A stretch of 12,505 nt of DNA, from NCBI GenBank assembly GCA_955652255.1, contig CATPAW010000035.1, positions 1-12,505 on the forward strand. Reading direction: 5' to 3'. The position numbers and the translations under genes are program-made. The DNA comes from an uncultured Chthoniobacterales bacterium. GTDB lineage: Bacteria > Verrucomicrobiota > Verrucomicrobiia > Chthoniobacterales > UBA10450. Under the pieces are notes generated by a model. The model was not told the origin of the DNA, did no database searches, and was given only the letters and a program-made list of their open reading frames with translations. Shown piece after piece: positions 1-5,034 of the stretch (its first letter is position 1; each line of letters begins with the position of its first letter).

Positions 1-1134
1 GCAGAGAACGATTCGCATCTTTGGGCCGAGAGATACGATCGCAAACTAACTGACATTTTCGCAGTTGAAAGTGAGATCGCCACGAAGATCGCCGACGCGC
101 TACAGGCAAAGCTTACCGGCGCCGAGCGACGAGCGATCTCTTCACGTCCTACCGAAAACAGCGAGGCGCATCAGCTTTATTTGAAGGGACGATATCACTG
201 GACCAAATTCTTCATGCCGGGTCACGAAAAGAGCCGCGATTATTTCCTTCAGGCGATCGAACTGGATTCGTCCTTTGCGCTGGCTTATGCGGGCTTAGCG
301 GTTTATTACGCCTTCGCGTCGACTAACGGCATTTTGCCGCCTAATGAGAATTGGCCAAAGGCGGAGAAGGCGGCCAACAAAGCGGTGGCTTTAGATGAGA
401 CGCTGGCCGAAGCTTGTAATCCGCTGGCTGCTGTCAAACTGTACTATAACCGGGACTGGCCTGCCGCGGAGCGCGAATTTCGTCGCGGGATCGAACTGAA
501 TCCGAACTTTTCCGACATACCGCATCACTACGGCTTATGTTTGGGTTTGTTCGGACGCAACGAAGAGGCCTTGACACAAATGGAGCGTGCTGCCGAGCTT
601 GACCCCTTCTCGCCAGGTTTGAATCTGCACTGGGGGAGGCTTTTCTTCCTTATACGCGAGTACGATCGCGCGATAGACCAGTTCCGTAAAACATTGGAGC
701 TGCATTCGAGTTATGCAACGGCGTATGAATGGCTCGGTGACGTTTACGAGAAAAAAGGGATGGGCAGGGAAGCCATAACGGAATGGAGCAAAGGCCTGAC
801 TCTGAGCGGTGAAGACGAGCATGCGTCTATCGTTGAACACGCTTACACTAAATCGGGCTTCCAGGCAGCTGTTCGCGCGTTGGCGCAAAAGAAACTCGAA
901 CGATTGAATGAGAGAACTGCTCGGGGCGAGTACGTTCCGGCGGCAGAATACCTGATGGCCTACGTGCGATTGGGCGATCCGGAACAAGTCTTCGCCTGGC
1001 TTACAAAGGTTGAAGAGGAACGCACCTGGTTCGCGCTCGAAACTAGAGTCAATCCGATCCTCGATAGTCTGCGCGGCGATCCGCGCTTCGAAAAAATCGT
1101 CGCCTCGCTCGCGCCGAAAGACGCGAAGCAATGA
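1..1134 (+). CDS. TPR-repeat protein, 5'-truncated by window edge (C-terminal part of a TolB-like/TPR regulator or kinase-type protein)
   Basis: The reading frame is open from base 1 to a TGA at 1132-1134, giving 377 visible residues; the real start lies outside the window. A TTG at 181 is an internal Leu codon, not a credible start, because the frame upstream is clearly coding (it includes LWAERYDRKLTDIFAVESEIA). That stretch, followed by an alanine- and arginine-rich linker, is typical of the segment between an N-terminal TolB-like or kinase domain and a C-terminal TPR array in large soil-bacterial regulators. About five or six TPR helix pairs follow, roughly residues 78-270, with the usual A/L/Y spacing and 'ALDP/ELNP'-like ends. 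The tail ends in the motif DPRFEKIVASLAP, common at the end of such proteins. TPRs mediate protein-protein contact. The missing N-terminus decides the function, so none is assigned here. The stop is followed by a gene-poor gap. Confidence 0.8.
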   Translation, partial: AENDSHLWAERYDRKLTDIFAVESEIATKIADALQAKLTGAERRAISSRPTENSEAHQLYLKGRYHWTKFFMPGHEKSRDYFLQAIELDSSFALAYAGLAVYYAFASTNGILPPNENWPKAEKAANKAVALDETLAEACNPLAAVKLYYNRDWPAAEREFRRGIELNPNFSDIPHHYGLCLGLFGRNEEALTQMERAAELDPFSPGLNLHWGRLFFLIREYDRAIDQFRKTLELHSSYATAYEWLGDVYEKKGMGREAITEWSKGLTLSGEDEHASIVEHAYTKSGFQAAVRALAQKKLERLNERTARGEYVPAAEYLMAYVRLGDPEQVFAWLTKVEEERTWFALETRVNPILDSLRGDPRFEKIVASLAPKDAKQ

Positions 1135-1431
1135 ATGTGCAGGCGTTTGTGACGTTGTGTGGGAGAGAAGAAGTCCATGAATCGAAGTCGCGAACCGTCC
1201 CGGCTTCCGAAGACGACGGCGAGAGCCACGCCAAATGGACGCGCTGCTTCTCAATCGCGATGGACGAATTGGCAAATCTTTTCCGCCGCCACCTGACGGA
1301 CGACCAGCGCGTCATGCTGGTGCGGTGCGGGACATTCTCAACGTGGCGGCACAGGCGCGAACACAATACGGGCAGCGGTGTTATGCATTGCCGTTATGCA
1401 AAAGTCTTTTCCGCCTATTTCACGAGGGAAC

Positions 1432-1456
1432 CGGTGAGGGAGGGATTCGAAGCCTC
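1432..1456 (-). other. tRNA-Ser-like 3'-end fragment (possible attachment-site remnant)
   Basis: Read on the minus strand, this segment has a T-arm (stem GAGGC, 7-base loop TTCGAAT, stem CCCTC, four of five pairs intact), then a 7-base acceptor strand CCTCACC and discriminator G. This matches the 3' end of bacterial tRNA-Ser genes whose 5' end is GGTGAGG. No matching 5' acceptor strand, D-arm or anticodon arm is found in the following 100 bases (1457-1550), so it is a fragment and not a tRNA gene. Such orphan 3' ends are known footprints of tRNA-targeting integrases. It could also be chance similarity over 25 bases. Confidence 0.4.
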
Positions 1457-1528
1457 GAGACTTTATTTATTCGAGCGAATCTCAATTCCATAATATAGAG
1501 TGGCGACATTAATTTTAATAGGCGTGGT

Positions 1529-1554
1529 GTTATGACTTTGCGTTATGACTTCGC
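1529..1554. repeat. 13-bp tandem direct repeat, two copies
   Basis: GTTATGACTTTGC (1529-1541) is followed immediately by GTTATGACTTCGC (1542-1554), with one mismatch. A further GTTATG occurs at about 1573. The pair sits in AT-rich DNA downstream of tRNA-Val. It could be a local duplication or a protein-binding pair; the sequence does not tell which. Confidence 0.5.
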
Positions 1555-1603
1555 TAGTTGAAGACGATTTCTGTTATGTAAGTATCTGGTGTGCAAGTAA
1601 CTA

Positions 1604-1675
1604 TGCGCGATGCAGGGTTCGAACCTGCGACTTCTTGCGTGTGAAGCAAGCGCTCTACCACTGAGCTAATCGCGC
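1604..1675 (-). tRNA. tRNA-Val (anticodon CAC)
   Basis: The minus strand folds into a full cloverleaf of 72 bases. The acceptor GCGCGAT pairs perfectly with ATCGCGC. The D-arm is GCTC-AGTGGTA-GAGC, and the anticodon stem CTTGC/GCAAG encloses loop TTCACAC with anticodon CAC. The variable loop is AAGTC, and the T-arm is GCAGG-TTCGAAC-CCTGC. The discriminator is A. CAC reads GUG, so the identity is valine. The next genomic bases are TAG, so the 3' CCA is not encoded and must be added by CCA-adding enzyme. A TTGACT on the minus strand (1714-1719) could be the -35 element, but the matching -10 (CACTTA, 1691-1696) is weak. ValRS, which charges this tRNA, is encoded 3.4 kb downstream. Confidence 0.95.
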
Positions 1676-1678
1676 CAT

Positions 1679-1720
1679 TGACAGAAGTGATAAGTGACGA
1701 GTGGCAGGTGATGAGTCAAG
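1679..1720. repeat. Degenerate heptamer array (consensus AGTGAYR)
   Basis: Six consecutive 7-base units can be laid out: TGACAGA, AGTGATA, AGTGACG, AGTGGCA, GGTGATG, AGTCAAG. The middle four agree best. The array starts four bases upstream of the tRNA-Val 5' end, so it also covers the place where that gene's promoter should lie. Confidence 0.45.
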
Positions 1721-1798
1721 AGGACGCCACAGTGTGCGTCACTCCGCGGCAAAAAGCGATGCGCTTGCCCTGCAAGGCATCGTGTTTTATCTAGAAGA

Positions 1799-2254
1799 AT
1801 GTCCGAACATAAAATTACTCTCACCTGGAAACGCGGCGATTTGCCGTTCGACTATCAGAAATATTCGCGCGATCACACTTGGAAATTTGATGGCGGCCAC
1901 GAAATGCAGGCCTCGGCCGCGCCCGCCTATCTCGGCAATCCGAAGCATGTCAATCCGGAGGAAGCATTTGTCGCTTCGCTCTCAAGCTGCCATATGCTCA
2001 CCTTCCTGGCGATCGCCTGTAAGCAAAAGTTCGTGCTGGATGAATATGTCGATGAAGCGGTCGGTCACATGGAAAAAAACGCGGAGGGAAAAATGGCGAT
2101 CACACGCGTGACATTACAACCGAAAATCAAATTCTCAGGCGAGAAACAGCCGAGCAAAGAAGAGCTCGACAAAATGCATCACGCCGCGCACGAAAATTGT
2201 TTCATTGCCAGTTCGGTGAAAACCGAGATAACGGTCGAGCCGCAGCAGGGTTAA
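1799..2254 (+). CDS. OsmC/Ohr-family peroxiredoxin-like protein
   Basis: The product is 151 residues, the normal size for the OsmC family of thiol-dependent organic hydroperoxide-reducing proteins, which act in the cytoplasm. The two family cysteines are visible: Cys64 in the helix start SLSSCHMLTFL and Cys134 in HENCFIASS. The N-terminal beta part carries a histidine-rich GGHEMQASAAPAYLG segment, and NPEEAFVASLSSCH is the classic pattern before the first catalytic cysteine. The sequence looks closer to the general OsmC (YhfA/peroxiredoxin-like) branch than to Ohr, but this cannot be settled by eye. The ATG at 1799 begins just before the first beta strand. Only AGAAGA directly abutting it resembles a ribosome binding site, so initiation may be weak. 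It is followed by a 111-base gap before glyS and looks like a single-gene unit. Confidence 0.88.
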   Translation: MSEHKITLTWKRGDLPFDYQKYSRDHTWKFDGGHEMQASAAPAYLGNPKHVNPEEAFVASLSSCHMLTFLAIACKQKFVLDEYVDEAVGHMEKNAEGKMAITRVTLQPKIKFSGEKQPSKEELDKMHHAAHENCFIASSVKTEITVEPQQG

Positions 2255-2342
2255 TCAGGAATCTAGGAAGCCAGGATAGATTTTCTCTTTTCCTGATTCA
2301 TTGTCTTTGTATTTCCTTCGTGGTTTCCTGGGTTCCAGATTC
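2253..2342 (+). promoter_or_regulatory. Interlocking inverted repeats in the pyrimidine-rich leader before glyS
   Basis: Two pairings overlap. AATCAGGA (2253-2260) is complementary to TCCTGATT (2291-2298), a perfect 8 bp. GAATCTAGGAAGCCAGGA (2259-2276) pairs with TCCTGGGTTCCAGATTC (2326-2342) apart from one mismatch and one bulge. The left arms share bases and the pairs cross, so in RNA they would be alternatives (or a pseudoknot). The loop DNA at 2281-2330 is strongly pyrimidine-rich. No T-box consensus is visible. It may be the osmC terminator, a leader structure of glyS, or a dispersed genomic repeat. Confidence 0.4.
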
Positions 2343-2365
2343 AATCTGCGGTTAACTCTGTTTCG

Positions 2366-3334
2366 ATGAGCGCGCCATCTGATTCCCAGCGCATGGAAAA
2401 GATCGTCAGCCTATGCAAACGGCGCGGGTTCATTTTCCAATCGAGTGAAATTTACGGCGGCCTGAACGGCTGTTGGGATTACGGCCCGCTCGGCGTGGAG
2501 TTAAAGCGGAACCTGAAAAATTATTGGTGGCGGGTGATGGTGCGCGAGCGCGACGACGTCGTTGGCATGGATGGGTCGATCTTGATGAATCGTGCCGTTT
2601 GGAAAGCGAGCGGTCATGAAGACACGTTCAGCGATCCAATGGTCGATTGTCGATCTTGCAAGGCGCGATTGCGCGCTGATCAGCTCATTGACAAGAAAGG
2701 CGTCAAGCAGTGTCCGAATTGTGGCGGGAAAGATTTGACCGAACCGCGCGCATTCAATTTGATGTTCAAGACATACGTCGGCGCGACCGAAGACGAATCG
2801 TCGATAACATATCTCCGTCCCGAGACAGCCCAGGCCATTTTCGTTCAATTCAAAAACATTCTCGAAATTTCGCGCCGGAAATTGCCCTTTGGAATCGCGC
2901 AGATCGGCAAAGCGTTTCGCAATGAAATCAATCCACGCAATTTCACGTTTCGTTCCCGAGAGTTCGAGCAAATGGAATTGGAATATTTTTGCCGGGCAGA
3001 GGAGGGGATGAAATGGCTGGAGTATTGGAAGGAAGAGCGGCTCAAGTTTTATGAAAACATCGGCATCGCCCGTGACAAACTGCACGTACTCACGGTGCCG
3101 GACGCAGAACGCGCTTTTTATTCCAAAGGCACATATGACATCGAATACGATTTCCCGTTTGGCCGACAGGAACTCGAGGGCGTTGCCTATCGGACCGATT
3201 ACGATTTATCGCAGCATCAAAAAGCCAGCGGAAAATCGCTGGAATATTTTGATGAGGAGACAAAAGAGAAATTTATTCCGCACGTGGTCGAACCGAGCGC
3301 CGGTGTGGATCGCACTGTTCTCGCTTTGATTTAA
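2366..3334 (+). CDS. glyS: Glycyl-tRNA synthetase, catalytic part, ending at an in-frame TAA
   Basis: This is a class II glycyl-tRNA synthetase of the single-chain homodimer type (also called glyQS), which charges tRNA-Gly in the cytoplasm. Residues 1-322 hold the zinc-binding insertion (Cys95, Cys98, Cys116, Cys119), motif 2 (FRNEI at 184-188 with the following RSREF) and motif 3 (EPSAGVDR, 309-316). Translation then meets TAA at 3332-3334, where homologues continue into an EAY helix. After the stop the same frame continues without a break as the anticodon-binding domain to 3727. The intact gene would be 453 codons, a normal length. The lesion is therefore a base substitution and not a frameshift. 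Neighbouring genes use TAA as a normal stop, so the code is not reassigned. ATG 2366 was chosen; Met10 (2393) is an alternative, and neither has a clear ribosome binding site. It may be a sequencing error, a real nonsense mutation or a split enzyme. Confidence 0.9.
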   Translation: MSAPSDSQRMEKIVSLCKRRGFIFQSSEIYGGLNGCWDYGPLGVELKRNLKNYWWRVMVRERDDVVGMDGSILMNRAVWKASGHEDTFSDPMVDCRSCKARLRADQLIDKKGVKQCPNCGGKDLTEPRAFNLMFKTYVGATEDESSITYLRPETAQAIFVQFKNILEISRRKLPFGIAQIGKAFRNEINPRNFTFRSREFEQMELEYFCRAEEGMKWLEYWKEERLKFYENIGIARDKLHVLTVPDAERAFYSKGTYDIEYDFPFGRQELEGVAYRTDYDLSQHQKASGKSLEYFDEETKEKFIPHVVEPSAGVDRTVLALI

Positions 3335-3376
3335 GAGGCGTATTCGGAAGATCAAGCGCCGGACGAAAAAGGAAAA

Positions 3377-3727
3377 ATGGAAACGCGCACCGTCCTGCGC
3401 TTTCATCCGCGCATGGCGCCGATCAAATGCGCGGTGTTTCCGCTTTTGAAAAACAAAGAACAACTCGTCGCGAAAGCGAAGGAGATTATCGATCTTTTGC
3501 GGCCGCACATGTCGATCTTTTATGACGAAAGCGGCGCGATCGGGCGGCGTTATCGGCGGCAGGACGAAATTGGTACGCCCTTCGGAGTCACGGTCGACTT
3601 CGAAACACTCGGTGAGAAAGATGTTGACCTTCGCGACACGGTCACGCTCCGCGAGCGCGATTCCATGAAGCAGCAGCGTGTTGCGATCGCAGATCTCGCG
3701 AGAATTCTCGGCTCGCGAATTTCCTAA
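3377..3727 (+). CDS. glyS: Glycyl-tRNA synthetase, C-terminal anticodon-binding part (downstream of the internal stop)
   Basis: Homology to GlyRS resumes directly after the TAA, at 3335 (EAYSEDQAPDEKGK), in the same frame. The first Met that could restart translation is at 3377, giving 116 residues. The domain is the HGTP anticodon-binding fold: LRFHPRMAPIKCAVFPL near the start, GRRYRRQDEIGTPF at 56-69 and VTLRERDSMKQQRV at 89-102, all characteristic of bacterial GlyRS C-termini. GGA at 3371-3373 lies three bases before this ATG and could act as a weak ribosome binding site, but those bases also encode the conserved KGK stretch, so they need not be there for initiation. The stop TAA (3725-3727) overlaps the yjbR start ATG (3727-3729) by one base, which suggests translational coupling. 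The domain shows no other decay, so the interruption is recent or artefactual. Confidence 0.75.
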   Translation: METRTVLRFHPRMAPIKCAVFPLLKNKEQLVAKAKEIIDLLRPHMSIFYDESGAIGRRYRRQDEIGTPFGVTVDFETLGEKDVDLRDTVTLRERDSMKQQRVAIADLARILGSRIS

Positions 3728-4083
3728 TGGATCTGGAGAAATTTCGCGAATACTGCCTAACCAAAGCTCAGGTTACCGAGGGCACCCCATTCGGCGAGGA
3801 CGTTCTCGTGTTCAAAATCGCCGGCAAAATGTTCGCGCTGGCGGCGCTCGATGAGGTTCCGGCTAAGGTGAACTTGAAATGCGATCCCGATCTCGCGTTG
3901 GAGCTGCGCGAGCGGTACGAACAGGTTCGGCCCGGTTATCACATGAACAAGAAGCATTGGAATACGGTGGAGCTCGACAGTGGGATTCCGGAGGCGGAGT
4001 TGCGTAAGATGATCGACCACTCTTATGAGCTGGTGGTGAAAAGTTTGCCGAAAGCGAAGCGAAAGTGTAGCGGCGGTCTATGA
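3727..4083 (+). CDS. YjbR/MmcQ family protein (DUF419)
   Basis: The product is 118 residues, typical of the YjbR/MmcQ family, small cytoplasmic proteins with a double-wing-like DNA-binding fold and no settled function. Family signatures seen are the N-terminal helix MDLEKFREYCL, EGTPFGEDVLVFKIAGKMFAL (18-38, split here for description: TPFGED then VFKIAGKMFAL), KCDPDLALELRERY, and PGYHMNKKHWNTV (69-81) followed by the C-terminal helix ELVVKSLPKAKR. Its start overlaps the glyS stop by one base (TAATG), so it is probably the second gene of a glyS-yjbR unit. The last six residues (KCSGGL) and the TGA stop are encoded by a 61-bp inverted-repeat element, so the natural C-terminus was probably reset when that element arrived. 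The assignment is firm; the function is not known. Confidence 0.9.
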   Translation: MDLEKFREYCLTKAQVTEGTPFGEDVLVFKIAGKMFALAALDEVPAKVNLKCDPDLALELRERYEQVRPGYHMNKKHWNTVELDSGIPEAELRKMIDHSYELVVKSLPKAKRKCSGGL

Positions 4084-4126
4084 CCGCCGATTTGATTAGT
4101 TTCGGGGCTCACAGAGTGCCGCTACA
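4066..4126. repeat. REP/MITE-like inverted-repeat element at the yjbR/murI junction
   Basis: The ends are perfect 9-bp inverted repeats: TGTAGCGGC (4066-4074) and GCCGCTACA (4118-4126). Extending inward, the two ends agree in 18 of 23 positions, so each end is a copy of one terminal unit. The left unit is itself a near-perfect hairpin, CGGCGGTC-TAT-GACCGCCG (4071-4089). The right unit has a weaker one around CAC-AGA-GTG (4110-4118). The element carries the yjbR stop (TGA 4081-4083) and the murI stop (TAG on the minus strand, 4122-4124). The hairpins probably also act as a bidirectional terminator for these convergent genes, although there is no T-run. Confidence 0.6.
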
Positions 4127-4943
4127 GGGTTGCCGCGCCGTGCAAAACTTCGCGGAGCTGGATTTCACCCACGTCCAAATGCAACGCTTCGCGCGCAACG
4201 CGCAAAAAACTGTCAGGTGCATCGGTCAGCGCAACCTCAAGACTACCGGAACTTCCCGACGGCGCGCGCAGTGATTGTCGATCCAGCAGTTCCGCGACAG
4301 CATTTGCGCAATTGCGAGCGGAATCGACGAGCTTGATTTTCTCTCCGAGAAAGCGCGCAATCGCATTGCTCAGCAACGGATAATGCGTACAGCCGAGCAC
4401 GAGCGTGTCGATCTCCGCGCTTACGAGCGGCTCGAGGTATCGCGCGATCACGCGATCCGTCAGCTCGTCTTCGAGCCAGCCCTCTTCGATCAACGGAACC
4501 AATAAGGGACACGCTTTCCTGCTCACTCGTACATCGACATCGAGCACGCGCAGCGCTTTTTCGTAAGCGCCGCTCTTGATCGTCGCTCGTGTGCCGATCA
4601 CTCCGACGTGCCGGTTGCGCGTTACCGCAGTCGCCGCTTGCGCGCCCGGTTTGATGACGCCAACGACGGGAACGGAAAGGGTCTTCTCCAATTTCGGCAA
4701 CGCGACGGCCGAGGCGGAGTTACATGCGATCACAATCGCTTTCACCTCCTCATCCAATAGCATCTGCGTCATCTCGAGGCTGTAACGCTCGACCGTGCCG
4801 GCACTTTTCCCGCCGTAAGGAACGCGGGCGGTGTCGCCGAGATAAAAAATTTTCTCGTTAGGCAGCAAATCGCGCACTGCCTTCACGACGGTGAGCCCGC
4901 CAATGCCGGAATCAAAAACGCCGATGGGGCGCGGATCGCTCAT
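4122..4943 (-). CDS. murI: Glutamate racemase
   Basis: MurI interconverts L- and D-glutamate and supplies D-Glu for peptidoglycan precursors in the cytoplasm. The 273-residue product has the family's usual length. Visible motifs are IGVFDSGIGGLTV (7-19, general base Asp11 and Ser12), LGDTARVPYG (35-44), the first catalytic cysteine Cys74 in ACNSAS, and the second catalytic cysteine Cys185 in GCTHYPLL. The frame is open upstream to an ATG at 5028-5030, but those 29 extra residues (including CGGRLPPSPSG) do not resemble MurI. The start at 4941-4943 places MSDPRPIGVFDSG exactly where the family begins. No clear ribosome binding site is seen. The gene diverges from valS across 91 bp, and its TAG stop is supplied by the arm of the inverted-repeat element shared with yjbR. 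Confidence 0.95.
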   Translation of the reverse strand: MSDPRPIGVFDSGIGGLTVVKAVRDLLPNEKIFYLGDTARVPYGGKSAGTVERYSLEMTQMLLDEEVKAIVIACNSASAVALPKLEKTLSVPVVGVIKPGAQAATAVTRNRHVGVIGTRATIKSGAYEKALRVLDVDVRVSRKACPLLVPLIEEGWLEDELTDRVIARYLEPLVSAEIDTLVLGCTHYPLLSNAIARFLGEKIKLVDSARNCANAVAELLDRQSLRAPSGSSGSLEVALTDAPDSFLRVAREALHLDVGEIQLREVLHGAATL

Positions 4944-5034
4944 GCAGCCGGAAGGTGATGGCGGTAGCCTGCCGCCGCAAGTGTTCACCCTTTTCATTTT
5001 GCAAACCCGCTCGGCCTTCGGATGATTCATCGCG
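4944..5034. promoter_or_regulatory. Divergent murI/valS intergenic region
   Basis: These 91 bases must hold the promoters of both genes. A small hairpin (GGCGG 4960-4964, loop TAGCCTG, CCGCC 4972-4976) lies in the murI leader. TTGCAA at 4999-5004 with ATGATT at 5022-5027 (17-base spacer) is a possible but weak sigma-70-like promoter for valS. No T-box or other recognised riboswitch is visible. Confidence 0.3.

Larger units (their letters stand above)
1135..1603. other. Gene-poor intergenic stretch between the TPR gene and tRNA-Val
   Basis: No convincing protein gene lies in these 469 bases. The open frames at 1131-1493 and 1235-1498 have no recognisable domain and run through a tRNA-like segment at 1432-1456, yielding the REGFEAS and EGGIRSLE peptides typical of spurious ORFs across tRNA ends. 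A 39-codon ORF at 1177-1296 (basic, start MNRSREPSRL) has a purine-rich stretch GGAGAGAAGAAG just upstream but nothing else in its favour. From about 1457 to 1600 the DNA is clearly more AT-rich than its flanks. It contains an interrupted hairpin (GATTCG 1444-1449 with CGAATC 1476-1481, and CTCGA 1454-1458 with TCGAG 1471-1475) and a 13-bp tandem repeat. It is the downstream side of both flanking genes, so it probably contains transcript ends and possibly the scar of a past integration. Confidence 0.6.

Noticed and set aside
1131..1498. Two overlapping open frames (120 and 87 codons) after the TPR gene, one beginning at an ATGA overlap
   Set aside because: Neither has a domain. Both read through the tRNA-like segment and give the REGFEAS / EGGIRSLE peptides typical of spurious ORFs over tRNA ends.
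2255..2365. T-box leader before glyS
   Set aside because: No specifier stem or GGTGGNACCGCG-like antiterminator sequence is visible here, nor upstream of valS.
2501..3085. A 194-codon open frame antisense to glyS
   Set aside because: Shadow of the conserved GlyRS catalytic core, no recognisable domain.
3332..3334. Recoding of the glyS stop as selenocysteine or pyrrolysine
   Set aside because: The codon is TAA, not TGA or TAG, and TAA serves as a normal terminator in neighbouring genes.
4944..5030. Extended N-terminus of MurI (29 extra residues)
   Set aside because: The extra residues are Pro/Ser/Gly/Arg-rich and unlike MurI; the family begins right at the ATG at 4941-4943.
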